A stretch of 64,000 nt of DNA from Phascolomyces articulosus. Its lineage: Eukaryota; Mucoromycota; Mucoromycetes; Mucorales; Lichtheimiaceae. A program made the position numbers and the translations under genes. Location of the stretch: contig JAIXMP010000051.1 of NCBI GenBank assembly GCA_025677815.1, forward strand, positions 124,001 to 188,000. The letters are read 5' to 3'. Position 1 is the stretch's first letter. The number at the start of each line of letters is the position of its first letter. Under the pieces are notes generated by a model that saw nothing but the letters and a program-made list of their open reading frames with translations, searched no databases and was not told where the DNA came from. Below are positions 22,690 through 34,921 of the stretch, piece after piece.

Positions 22690-24284
22690 ATGACATTTTC
22701 AGATAACGACGAAGATATTTATATCAGACGTCAACAACAACAACATCATCATCATCAACCATCACAACCACCACCTCTTCATAAAGCAAAAATGCGTGCT
22801 ACTAACCCAGGACCTATGGGTGGTAGCAATCGATATTCTCACAGGGCTGCACCTACCAGTACAACTACAACAACAACAGGTGTTCGTCCTAATAAGACAA
22901 CTTCAGAGAGTGCTTTTTCACCACATATTTCATGGCCTATTTTATTAGCTGTTGTTCCTACTGTAGGCTCCTTTTTTGCTGGCAGTGCCGATGTTTGGAG
23001 CGATTTTGTTATGATTCTTTTGATTCTTTACTATGTTTATAAATGGATGACAGGTAAAAAAAAAGGAACAACGATCCTATAAAGAAGTCTCATGAAGAGA
23101 GAAGTTTATCATGACTTTTTAGTTTAAACATAAATAGTTTACTAAACAAATTTTTTATAGTTCCTTGGTCATATTATGAAAGTGCAAGATCTCGACGAAT
23201 GATTCATCAAAAATCGAGCATTCCTCTTGACGAACGAAAACAACTTAGTGAAATGCAACGACGAGCCATGATTGCTGATGAACTACGTCGTCATGAATTA
23301 GTTGGCCTATTTTGGGTGATTATTTCACCTTTACTTGCTGGATATACATTACAGTATAGTCGATACTTTTTGAGCAATTATGAACGCTATATGAGTTCTT
23401 TCAATGTCGTTGTTTTTGTTCTTGCTGCTTCCTTGAAACCTTTGGCTCATGTTATGACTTTATTACGAGAACGTACACTTTATCTTCAAAGCGAAATCCA
23501 AGCATCTGAAAGTCAGGTGCAGTTGTTGCAACGGAAATTAGACCTGATGGAGGATGAATTGGATACGTTGCGCAAAGCATTTGCCACTAAAAAAGATTTA
23601 GGACAGGTAACACCATTATCATACTATAATTTTATCTATTTTAATAACTGGGCTAGAGGTCCTTATTGTTCTCCAAACAATAAATAATAATAATTGGGAA
23701 TAATTACTTATTAACATGTGATTTTTTTATTACCTGTAACGACCACTTTTTAGGTGACAGATGGTTTGAACCCAACCATTCAGCAACTTGCCAAGACCTT
23801 AAGACGATTTGAAAAGAAGGAAACTGTATTACGATCATGGTCTGAAGAAAGATTCTCATCCATTGAACAAAAAGTACAAGAATTTGATCAATTTATTTGT
23901 TATCGTATTGAACAAGATCAACGTCAATCCGCTCATGGTATGGTTGTTACATTGGTCTTGTTGCCACTCAACATTACATTATGGGTTGTCAAACGAATGA
24001 CTGGTTTATTACCTGTTCCACGCGCATTGTTGGGTCATGCTTCAACCACAGCAACAAAATCCAATGTCTCTTTCCATCCTCATCATCATCATCATCATCA
24101 TAACAATAGTAAGCGAAGCACAACAGGCAATCCTGCAAAACATTTGACGCATCCAGATTCTGAATCAGGATCTATTATTGCATCCTCAACAGAACCCATA
24201 CCAGTATCAGTATCCGACACTGGAAAAACTGGTGGTGAGCAACTTATGATGGCTATGAATCAACATCGATCCGTACAACGTTAA
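22690..24284 (+). CDS. Multi-pass membrane protein with coiled coil, conserved-looking fungal protein of unknown role
   Basis: Three exons (22690-23053, 23161-23606, 23754-24284) give 446 residues. Residues 1-78 are a Gln/His/Pro-rich disordered head. Probable membrane segments lie at about 82-98 (WPILLAVVPTVGSFFAG), 104-120 (SDFVMILLILYYVYKWM), 168-187 (LVGLFWVIISPLLAGYTLQY) and 202-222 (NVVVFVLAASLKPLAHVMTLL). A coiled coil spans about 225-318 (SEIQASESQVQLLQRKLDLM onward). A fifth hydrophobic stretch follows at 333-348, then a His-rich low-complexity tail with a run of seven His. The sequence PWSYYESARSRR just after the second segment resembles a motif I associate with uncharacterised fungal membrane proteins, but I cannot name the family or its compartment. 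The exon structure is clear; the function is unknown. Confidence 0.8.
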
Positions 24285-25275
24285 GATACTTCTTTATCTT
24301 TTTTTTCATATATTATTTTATACTATTTCATATGAATTTATTATTATTATTATCATTTTTTCTACTCAACTCAAATTATATGTAACGTTGTACATTTAAA
24401 CCAAACCACAGTCCATTGTACCCGATCCGAACTCATTATCCCTTTATTAAAAAAACATCCCAAAAAAAAAAATGCAACGCAGATCCTTTCCTCTTCATTT
24501 ACTTATCCGAAACAATTGATTCATCCATATTTTTATCACCCCATCCATTTTTTGTTATTTATTATTATTATTATTCCACCTTCCCATTCTGTGCTGTATT
24601 ATTTTATTTCTTCTTATGAGTTTTAACCCTGCATATAGTTATACATTATTATTATTATTATTATATTTTATACCCTACTCTCCCTCTCCTCTGTCTCACT
24701 TCCCTTTCTCTATCTCTATTTATCTTATTTCTCTTCAACCCCCTCTTCATTCATCTTTCCATCTCTTATATGTTTATTACAATGCCTCTATTTTATTACG
24801 TATCATGTTTTTTTTTCTTTAAAAAAAATCAAATTCATTCAATTCTTATCTTTGCATTTTATTAATCTCTACAACAATCGTATTGAAGTCGTTTTTTTAT
24901 TGGTTATTTTATTTCTTCAAGAGAGTAAGACTATTGAATCATGTCTCCACTGCATAATTAGTAATATCTTCTATTAAATAATGAACTTTAATATGAAAAA
25001 TACAATAATGAAGAGTTGGACTCTTACCAGTTAATTTGTTTCAACTTCTATATATTATGTAATACTTTTATTTCAAAAAGTAAACATTGAACAATAACAA
25101 GCTTGAATGAACCTATCAAACATTCTTATGCAACAAGGGGATAATAATAAGAACCCAGCATTAATATTTATTTTGTTTTCATTAGATCTCCGACGCGTTT
25201 GCCTATTTTTTTTTTTTTTTTTGGCTGTTTACAAAACCAGAAAGTCTTTTTCTTTTTGTATCCAATACAAACATA
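24285..25275. other. Intergenic, AT-rich; no gene seen
   Basis: 3' flank of the membrane protein gene (T/C-rich, with TTA runs) followed by the promoter of MAM33, which ends in a T17-type run near 25208-25223. The small frames here are compositional. Nothing else seen. Confidence 0.55.
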
Positions 25276-26457
25276 ATGGCCTCTCATTTAATTCGTACTT
25301 CCCTTCGTGCTTTTAGCCGTCCTGCTTTCAAGGCAGTTGCTACTACTGCTGCTCCACGTAATGTTATTCCTGCTACTCGTATCATGCCCATGATTACTCG
25401 TCCTATTGCAACCCGTTTCTACAGCAGTGGTACTGGTAAATAATGTTGTCACATATATATATAAACGATCTACGCGTCAAAACAAAACAAAAATAAAAAG
25501 TATTTATAAAATGAGATTTAACATTATCATTCTTTACATGTATTATAAAAATAGTGGATAGCGATCTTGTACATAAGCTCGAAGAAGAACTTCAATATGA
25601 AAAGTCTAATGAAGAATCTGCTCAACCTGAATTTGTAAAAGAATTCTTACAAGCCAACTCATTCCAGGTATATATAAAGGAATTTTTTTATATATCAAAA
25701 AAAAAGTGGACTTCATGGGATTGAAAAGAGTGTAAGAGATGATATATCTTTTTTTTCTCATTGTATGTATATACATTAGCTTGAAGATAAGGTGGGTCAT
25801 GATGAAGTATCTTTGGTTCGAACTTTTGGCAATGAAAAGTAAGTCTTCATGATATAAATATAACGAGGAGGAATATTTTTAATCTTCAGAGAAAAAAAGA
25901 AGCTTATATTAATTGTTTTTATAAAGGATCCGAATTTTGTTCTCGATTGCCGATATTAACAATGCAGGTCCTGCTGAAGATTTCTTGGCTGAAGGTGAAG
26001 AAGAAACTGAAGATGATGTTGCTCCTTCTTTCCCTGTTCGTGCCTCCATTACTGTTGAAAAGGTAATATTGTGGAAATATTCAATACTGTCAAAAGGATA
26101 CATTTATATTAAAAAAAATACTGATTCAAATGGATCATATAGGACGGTAAGGGTGCTGTAACCATTGATACAGTAGCTCAAGATGGTGATATGGCCATTG
26201 AAAGTGTCATGTTTTACAAGGAAAACAAATTGGCTAATGAACAATCTGCTGAAGCCGATTGGCAACGTCGTGGTCTTTACATTGGTCCTCAATTTGCTGA
26301 ATTAGATGAAAACTTGCAAGCTTTATTTGCTCGTTATTTGGAAGAACGTGGTGTCAATGCTGCATTGGCCACTTTCTTGCCTGATTATGTTGAATATAAG
26401 GAACAAAAGGAATATGTTCATTGGCTTGACAGTATGAAGACCTTTATTTCTGCATAA
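25276..26457 (+). CDS. Mam33/p32 (C1QBP) family mitochondrial matrix protein
   Basis: Five exons (25276-25435, 25555-25667, 25780-25838, 25927-26062, 26143-26457) encode 260 residues. The first 52 residues are rich in Arg, Ala, Ser and Thr with no acidic residue (MASHLIRTSLRAFSRPAFKA), a typical matrix targeting peptide. The mature part has the family layout: N-terminal helix with KLEEELQYEKSN, the acidic loop EGEEETEDDV, and the C-terminal helices ending LFARYLEERGVNAALATFLP-DYVEYKEQKEYVHWLDSMKTF. Family members form doughnut-shaped acidic trimers; the yeast protein supports mitochondrial translation and respiratory growth. Codon use is strongly biased, suggesting abundance. Length agrees with yeast Mam33 (266 residues). 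Confidence 0.94.
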
Positions 26458-29066
26458 ATAAATCATCATCATTGCAATAACATTATATATATATATTAAA
26501 CATAATACATACACACACCCCGCATCTTATCACGTTTATTTTTTTTAAAAAAAAATAGAAGACACCGCCAGAGCATATTTCGTTTTATAAAATAATAAAA
26601 AATAATTCTTGTGTTTTGGCAAGAAATACATTTGATATAAAATATATCACTGAAATATATATATCTAGGATAAGGTGTAAGAAAGAAGGACGAGAACTGT
26701 TTTGATGAATTAAAATATATATATATATATGACTAAAGTATATATACTATATAGATTGAGGTTGAACTACGGGAGCCATTAAATTTATCTAAGTTGTAAG
26801 CTATGAAATCATTGAATCACAAACCGCAAGCAGCAATGGTAACTGACTGGAAAATCCCTCACATTATATATCTCTCTTGGCAATGATGTTTTAACAGAGA
26901 GCAGCGGATCCAATTACTGTATGTTATAATACAATAAAATCTCAATAACATTACCGGTTGCCAATTGATGAATCATTAAAACTAATCTCATTCAAATATT
27001 GGATATAACAAAAGTAAAAAAAAAAAGGTACCTTTTGTACGAATGATAAAGATTAGTGAGTGTTACTTCTTGTTTGTAAATGATTTGGCTTTTTCGTATA
27101 TCTTCACCTTATCATTGAATTCGTTGATCTTACTATATTTTGAATATCACTAGTATATCCTCAGCAAATTCCAATAAGCAAATGGTGTGACTACCAGATT
27201 TTGTAATTAGGGTGCCATTTCACTTTACTTCTTATTTCATGACATTGAATTTTGATCCTATCAATAAGGGAATACTTAGTATTAATATTATGATGTATAA
27301 TGTGAATTTACTTTTGTTTTCTGAAAAAAAGGAAAAGAAATGTTCATCATAATAATGGTACCAAGTTAGAATATGGAACAAAGAGATAATAGTTGATCAA
27401 TGAAATAATTGTAAAAGTTGCGCATGTGGGCTCACCCATTGAAGTACGAAGGTGATTTGCTAATGTTAAGTTAAGATACGTGTATTAGTAAATATGTGTA
27501 ACAATGATGAACAAACGATATATACATAGTGTATTAATAAACTTCGCTCCAAATGGCGGACGATGTTTTCAGCTGAACAAAAAATAAATGCTGATGGTGA
27601 TACGGAAATCTTCGTCATAGGTCAATTTTGTACAAACTGTAATATCATTATCCAAATCGTTCATGGAATGTTGTTACATAACTTGTTAATTTGGCTTCAA
27701 TAATATACCAGTTAAATGTGCTATAAGTACAGTTCATATCACCTTTTGACTGCTTAAGGTGGTTTACAAATTTAAAATGGCCTAGTAGTGATGTATTTAT
27801 CGAATGAAGCTGCTTAGTAACCCAATCTACATGTGGATAGCCGTCCGAAAAATCAATGAAAAATGCAACAAATATGTCGTTGGTAGCATTGTTTGGTGCA
27901 GGTCTATCCCCTTTCGTTCACTCCGTTTCTTCGCCACATTGTCTCTCCAACCTACCAAGAAAATTATAGGGTAAGTAATAATATATATAAAAATTTGAAT
28001 ACTTATTGCCCACTATGAAAAAACAACCTTGCATTTAAAATTTGAGGAACAAGGCATTGATTACATAAAGAGAGGTGCAGATAGCTGCTGATCACTCGAA
28101 CAGTTTTTCCTTGTAATGCAATTTCTTGGACTTTGCTTCAAGTCAAGGTTATGAAGAATTAAAGTCTTTATGAATGCCATCCACACCAGACTACGTATAT
28201 TACAACATGAACAAAGAGAACTTACAAATACGGCACGAACTTCTCAACAAATTCAAGATCTTGCATGTGCATATGGTGAGATCAAACAATTCTATTTTAA
28301 AAGAGTATATTATTAAAAGGGAACCATATCCTATATGGTAGCCAACAACGTATATGCTGTCTTTTTAACTTTTTTAATAAATACCTTCGGACGGAAGTAG
28401 TTTTGATGAAATTAATATCATCTAGTAGCAGGAATAATGTGTGTGTACATGAACTCATTGTATTATCTTGTAATATAATTATGATGATCTGCATTATCGA
28501 TCATTTTAATCTCAAACTGATAATACATGATTTTAAAAGGCCGGAAATAACCCTTGATATTTAGTAAGCCAGGTGTGAAATAATAAAAAAAAACATCAAT
28601 ATAAATACATATAATAACAATAGAGAAAGTAATACTACTTAAGTAAAGAAGAAGTGAATCAATGGATCAAGGTAGTACTAATAAGTAACTAGTTAGTTAC
28701 CAAGGAATGGAAAGCTTAAAATGATGGGACGATATGCACGGGGAAAGGGACAGATTCAACACGGTCAACCAGACAGCAGAAAGGAGTAATCAGGAGTGAA
28801 GGACCGAGAGTCCGACCCATTCAAACCAAGTGTAACGAAGCCACTGAGGACTTGAGATTATCGTTACACAGATATAACTATTCCTTTACAACATTCAATT
28901 CCGCTCAAAGGAATTCTATCCAGTCAAAGAGAGTTTGGAACAACAAAAAAAAAAAAAAGGATATAAATATAAAAACTCACGAACCCGCGCCCTGATTTTT
29001 TTTTCTTTGATTCAACCCCTCTCTTCATCACAAAAAACCACACCTTTTTTTTTTTTTTTTTTCATC
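26458..29066. other. Long intergenic region with a decayed minus-strand coding relic; ERG6 promoter at the right end
   Basis: No intact gene. On the minus strand at about 27920-27650 a frame of roughly 90 codons stays open with protein-like composition (for example NDIFVAFFIDFSDGYPHVDW and TSLLGHFKFVNHLKQSKGDM) but lacks a start codon and obvious flanking exons; it is probably the remnant of a gene or mobile element. A T8/A9 palindrome lies at 26539-26555. From about 28700 the sequence becomes more GC-rich and is the likely ERG6 upstream region. Confidence 0.45.
28962..28975 (+). promoter_or_regulatory. TATA element of ERG6
   Basis: TATAAATATAAAAA sits 92-105 bases before the ERG6 start codon, preceded by a poly-A stretch and followed by a T-rich leader that runs up to the ATG. 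Confidence 0.5.
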
Positions 29067-30776
29067 ATGGTCTCTGCTCAATCTACCGCTGTTTCCGCTC
29101 AACACGCCGAAGATATTGCTTTTGCTCGTGCTATGCACGGTAAGGAAGTCAAGACTGGTTTCTTGTCCAACTTGTCATCCAAGAACCGCGATGTGAGCAA
29201 TGTGGCCAGTGAAACTTATCTCAACATGTGGAAGAAGCCTGAAGCTGAAAACAAGGAAGATGAAACCAAGCGTTTGGATAGTTATACTGCTCTTGTCAAC
29301 TCTTATTATAACTTGGCTACTGACTTTTATGAATATGGTAAATTTCGTTCATATCATTGCGGGGAAAAGTGACATGTATTTCTATTTAAAAAAGAGATGA
29401 AGAATGAGGGGAGTGTTTTTTTGTGATTGGGATTTCGAATGAAAAGTTCATGAATAGAATAGAATTGAAATAACTCAACATAAATTTTATTTTATATGAT
29501 ATAGGTTGGGGTGGCAGTTTCCATTTCTGTCGTTACTACCCTGGTGAAGAATTCTTCCGTGCTATTGCTCGTCATGAACATTATCTTGCTGCCAACATTG
29601 GTATCAAGCGTGGCATGAAGGTTTTGGATTTAGGTTGTGGTGTTGGTATGTTATATAAATTTCTTTTTTTTTTAAAAAAAATATATGGAACGGGACAGTT
29701 TGTTCTTTGAACTTTCCCCCAAAAAAAATAAACTGACAAAATCGACCATTTAGGTGGCCCTGCTCGTGAAATTGCTGAATTCACTGGTTGTCATGTCACT
29801 GGTTTGAACAACAACGCTTATCAAATTCAACGTGCTACTCATTATGCTGCCAAGCAAGGTTTGTCTGATCAAACTGATTTTGTCAAGGTAAGAGAATATA
29901 CCTTTCAGTTCCTGAATTTTTCATTATCACATGGTCTATCCTATTGATGAAATATTGTCGTACAAAAATATTCACGTTTTGTTTTGTTTTTTTTTGTTTT
30001 TGTTTTTTTTTTTTTTTGATTAGGGTAACTTTATGGAAATTCCCTTTGAAGACAACACCCTTGATGCTGCTTATGCTATTGAAGCTACTGTTCATGCTCC
30101 TACTTTTGAAGGTGTTTATGGTGAAATTTTCCGTGTCTTGAAGCCTGGTGCCAAGTTTGGTTGTTATGAATGGTGTATGACTGATGATTATAATGAAGAA
30201 GATTCTGAACACAGACGTATTGCTCACGGTATTGAGGTATATATGCATATATGCTCTCTTTTATGGACTGGTTGGATATTAAAAGTGGAATGAAGAAAAA
30301 AAGCAAGTGAAGGAGGAAAAGATAAGGGTTAAAAAGATGCATTGACTTGAATTCTTTCTAATATGGAAATCCCGTATTGTTGTTTTTTTCTTTAGCGTGG
30401 TAATGGTATTCCCAAGATGCGTCCTATTGCTGAATGTCTTCAAGCACTTAAGAATGTTGGTTTCGAAATCGAATTACATGAAGATCTTGCCAACATGGGT
30501 GATCAAATCCAATGGTTCTATCCTTTGGAAGGTGATCTTCGCAAGTGTCAAACCGTCCGTGATATTTTGACTACTATTGCCATGACCAAGGCTGGTCGAT
30601 TCACTACCACTAACTTTTGTCGTGTATTGGAGAAGGTCGGTTTGGCCCCCAAGGGTACTGTTGAAACTCAAAAGTTCTTGGAAATGGCTGCTGATGCTCT
30701 TGTGGAAGGTGCTCAAAAGAACTTGTTCACCCCCATGTTCTTCTTTGTTGCCAAGAAGCCTGAAACTGCTCAGTAA
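29067..30776 (+). CDS. ERG6: Sterol 24-C-methyltransferase
   Basis: Five exons (29067-29337, 29505-29645, 29754-29887, 30024-30236, 30396-30776) give 379 residues, close to yeast Erg6 (383). The enzyme transfers methyl from S-adenosylmethionine to C-24 of the sterol side chain in the ergosterol pathway, on lipid droplets and ER. Seen here: the sterol-binding region [21 protein letters not shown] motif I DLGCGVGGPA at 132-141, [12 protein letters not shown], the aromatic/acidic stretch [10 protein letters not shown], and [13 protein letters not shown]. The C-terminal SMT domain ([19 protein letters not shown] onward) is complete. Splice junctions fall at conserved places and all phases agree. 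The codons are strongly biased to AAG, GGT and GCT, so expression is probably high. Convergent with the amine oxidase gene; only 281 bases separate the stop codons. Confidence 0.97.
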
Positions 30777-31057
30777 AGAAAATATACTCTATTGCGATTC
30801 AACTCAAAAAATTCTAAAATATAATAATAATAATATCATTTAATTTAATCTCACTACGTTTGTCTTTTATCCACAATAATTTATTATTCGTCCTTCCCTC
30901 TTCTACAATCATCTATTTTCTTTTCCATATTGTTTTTCTTCCATCCATCTTGTTTTGTTTTATTTTCTCTGCCCATTTTTTTTTACGTATTATTGACTTA
31001 ATAATTTGTTAAAAGTAAACCAAAAAAAAAAGTATATACTTTATTTGTTTCTTTTTA

Positions 31058-33317
31058 TTATACTTGTCGATGAAATTTCAATGATACAGATGCTGACAAA
31101 TTGGAGGTGGAGAAGGATGGATGGGTATACTTTTTATTCTTATTATTAAGGAATTTAAATGATGGATTGTTTCCACATCCTGTGATTGTATCATGATATT
31201 CCTGACGTGGGCATTGATCATGTATACAATCTAATATCTTGTTGGCTGTTGCTATTCCTTCAGTCCATGCACCATGAAGATATCCATAATCCTCAGACAT
31301 GGCCTCACCTGAAAACCAAATACGGGGTCGTGTACTACTTGCGGGAAGAGGTGCTCGTAAGTTATCATGATGTTCAGTAAGCATACCAATTGGCCAATTC
31401 GAATAAGAACCTCGAAATAATGGATTGTTATGCCAACGTGGAACTAGTATTTCAAGAGGTCTTGGAATGGTTGTGTCAGGAAACATTTTTTTTAACACCA
31501 CCATAATTTCATCGATAATTTCTGTATCTGCCATACGCTCTATCCGTTCTGCATCTTTATAAGTGACTGTCACCATCAATATATGATCCTGTTCATTTTT
31601 GCCTTGCAATAAAGAAAAATAACCAGGTGCATTTAGGTTTTGCCAAACTGTATATCCATGGTCATGTTTCGTTCGATTGTTATCTGCATATAATGCAAAC
31701 TGTATATAAAATAATTATTTTTTTTTAGAGTCATTGTTAATGTTTATACATTTCGCATAGAAGAGAAAACCCCATAACACACACAGAGAGAGAGGTTGTC
31801 TAGTAATTTATACGCCCCATATTTTTTTATATATACAAGTATCAACAACAACAACAAATAAAACAAATATGCACTTTCAATTTTTTTCCTCAAAATGTTG
31901 GCGTAAATAAACTTTTACCTGCCAATCACCCCAAAACTGGTGATCAAATCGCATAAAGATTTTAGTATAAGTCGTCATGTGGAAACTATAAAGTGCTTCT
32001 TTTTTCCATTCAGGAAGTTTAGGGATAAATTGGACAAGATCACTTTGAAGGACGCCTAGTCTAATAAACATCATGTTAGATCAAAAAATATATTAATTTA
32101 TATATATATATATTTTACTTACGAAAATGTACATATAACATAATTAGCAATGATCTCATGACTGTTATTTGTCTTTATCTTGACTAAACCATCATCATTA
32201 CTATAATCGATATGAGTAACCAACGTGTTTAATAATAATCTATCATCTTCATCATCTCTTAAATATCGACTTGCTTCTTGTTGTAATATATAATTAAAAC
32301 CTCTATACATTTAATATCATCATCAATTATTAACAGACTGATTTTATATATGATCTTTCCGCCATGACCATCTCATCATCTTATTGTACATTACCGATAA
32401 TCTATAACAAATTCATTTCCAAATGGAAAAGTACCCACAGTCATATCCCGTGTTCCTGTAGCATAATCTAAAGATGCTACTTCTGCTGGTTCTGCCAATT
32501 CCCAATCTATAGCAAAATATTCTACAGCTGACTTTAAGGGTGTATCAGGCTGCCAATCCAACATACGTAGTGCTGTTCTACTACTTAGATCGACTTGATT
32601 TCGAGATAATCGATCCTCTATAAATATATATTTAGATAAATCATTACAATATATTCCCCATCTTCTCTATTTACCTGCATAAAGTACCATATCCTCCATG
32701 ACTTGTTCAAAAATATCTGTTAATTCATGGCCGACTTGAGTTGTTACTGGACCATATGTATCATAATAAACCACATCTCGTTTATCATTGGGTGTAGTGA
32801 TTAATCCATGACGTGATGCTAATTTGTAAATAGGATTGGTTCCTTTACCATAAATCTATTATAATGTAATCTGTTATTAACAATGGAAGGTTCTTACTCA
32901 CCACATGATCCATCTTAAGTTTCATTTATCCTAATTTCCTCTCCGATAAAATGTATGATTTTATATAAATGTGTTACCCAGTTTGCGCCCAGTTCAACAG
33001 ATTTATAGCCAAATGCTTGATGTTGTACTCGACCTATCATCATCATCATCATCATAGATTATTATAGGGTTCATATAGATAAAATAGCTATTCATCCTCC
33101 CCAATTGAAATATAACTTTTTTACCTCCAATAAATGATTGAGCATCAATAATTAAAAAATCAGTTTCACCTTTTTGATCCAATCGAGATGCAGCAGAAAT
33201 ACCAGCTGCACCTGCACCAAGAATAGCCACTGTAGTTTTATATTGTTTCGCATTACATGTTGTAGTAATAGTAATCAATGGTATAAAAGTAAAAAATAGG
33301 AATGATGATATTCGCAT
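31058..33317 (-). CDS. Flavin amine oxidase (polyamine oxidase-like) with signal peptide
   Basis: Seven exons on the minus strand (33317-33125, 33033-32978, 32855-32675, 32617-32395, 32302-32123, 32060-31919, 31699-31058) give 538 residues. Residues 1-23 form a hydrophobic signal peptide (MRISSFLFFTFIPLITITTT-CNA), so the enzyme probably enters the secretory pathway. The FAD fold follows: VAILGAGAAGISAASRL with the dinucleotide glycines at 34-39, then GGRVQHQAF, ELGANWIYGKGTNPIYKLA (equivalent to the W-I-H-G-x-x-x-N-P-I-Y stretch of spermine oxidases), CTFSLGVLQSDLVQF, and the C-terminal FAD motif WFSGEAMSEDYGYLHGAWTEG. The family oxidises secondary amines of spermine or spermidine and releases H2O2. 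The substrate is inferred from family likeness. The last 50 residues are a variable tail. The 112-base intron between exons 2 and 3 contains a possible 12-base extra exon, which I left out. Confidence 0.9.
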
Positions 33318-34921
33318 GGATTATAAAAAATTGAAAAAGAGAAAAAACAAAAGAGAGAGAGAGTTGTATTGTTATTTTTTTGAACTTAAGAACATTTGTC
33401 CCCAAGACCAAGATTTTTTTTTATCCACATGAATAACTTTAAATTGACTATTATGTAAATTATAGTTAAAGATTGGTGGTTTTACGTACCATAACGATGA
33501 AATACTTTTTTTTCTTGTTATCTGATTGGTTATTAGAGTTTCAAACAACCCTAGCTACACGATAATTAAAAAAAATGATATCCCCCTCGTGAGTTGTTGC
33601 TTTCTGCTTTCAATATCTCACTATTATAGTCTGTGAAAGTGACCGTGAGAAAGAGAAGAAAATCAGGGCACAAATAAAATCACAATTCATTTTAAAAAGT
33701 GATAAATAAAGGTCACGATAACATAAGGCTCTTATATGTACGTACACATAAAATGACACTAGTGATAATAGGTCAAATTCTTCATTGATCCCTGATGGTT
33801 TAAAATAGCAATGACGATGGTATATATATATATATATATATTGAGCAGTTAAAGAAAAGGACATCTCAAAATTGCCAGTATAATCAAAAGATTCTTATCT
33901 ATTTTATTGTGTAATTTTATACAAACTTTCAGGATTTTTAAACACATTTGGTAACGCAGCATCATTTGATGCGTTTTTTTATACCTTGTAATTTTTAACA
34001 TAATAGTATACTCTCTCCCCTTCTTCATACTTATTTTATGACAGGTTTTTTTTGATGGATAAGAGGGGGGTGAGTGTGTGAATTATGCCTCACTCTCCTT
34101 CTATGTATAAAAGGCGGGTTAAAAATACATTATTTTTTAGGGGTGAAAGGGGAAAAAAAAGCCTCATGTGTAAGTAGCTTTATATATATAAAAAAAAAGA
34201 GGCATTTTGCGGCATTATACATATGATTTTGACGTATACGATACTTGAGTTATAAGGAGGAAAAATGGTGAAAGTTTATTGATTTAAATAATAATAATAA
34301 TAATAAAAGAAAGATAGAATTGGTGGGATCATCATATATAATATTATTGAATAATGCAGAAAAAAAAATAATAAGAAAAGGTGATGGTGGCTCTTTCTCA
34401 ATGTTTTGAATTGCTAAATAATAGAATAGTTTTTTTTTTTTCGTATGGCCAGTCATGATGAGAGCATATGTAAAAAAGAGTATAAATGTGCTGATGCGAG
34501 AAAAAAAATGCTTATGTACATAATAATAAAAAAGAAGAAGAATATAAAAAAAATGCGCCAAACATGATATAGAGAGAGTTTTTGAAAGAAAATGCGGGGG
34601 GAGAGAGAGATAAAAAAAGAAAGGGGGAAAAAGACGAGGAGAGGACATTGAGAAGAAAGAAAAAAAAATGAAGAGTTTGTCTGTCAATCATGAAATAGTA
34701 AAATAAAAAAAGAGGTTGTCAAAAATTGGTGGATGCATAAAAAGTGAAAATAAAATCATATAAAAAGAAGTGCAAATAAAATAAAAAAATAAAATAAACT
34801 GACGATGATGAGCGAATAAAAAAAATAAATAAAAAGAGTGGAAATGTGTGTATGTATTTTTGCTGTTGGTGTATGATGGATATATAATATGATATATATA
34901 AATTGAAAATATGATGAATTA
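33318..34921. other. Intergenic: amine oxidase promoter and STE12 3' flank
   Basis: The left part is the promoter of the amine oxidase (minus strand). From about 34140 to 34900 the + strand is purine-rich with A runs (TTT/CTT runs on the STE12 strand), probably the STE12 3' untranslated region. The 145-codon minus-strand frame there is low-complexity and I do not believe it codes. No other exon seen. Confidence 0.55.

Noticed and set aside
28801..28813. GGAC-CGAGA-GTCC inverted repeat in the ERG6 promoter
   Set aside because: A four-base stem is expected by chance and does not match a sterol response element I know.
32902..32913. A 12-base in-phase microexon (ATG GAT CAT GTG) with a strong GTGAGT donor inside an amine oxidase intron
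   Set aside because: Direct joining gives ANWIYGKGTNPIYKLA, which aligns without gaps to the W-I-H-G-x-x-x-N-P-I-Y stretch of spermine oxidases; including the four residues would disrupt it.
34250..34687. 145-codon minus-strand frame after STE12
   Set aside because: Phe/Leu/Ser/Pro-rich translation of a pyrimidine-rich 3' untranslated region; no start context or domain.
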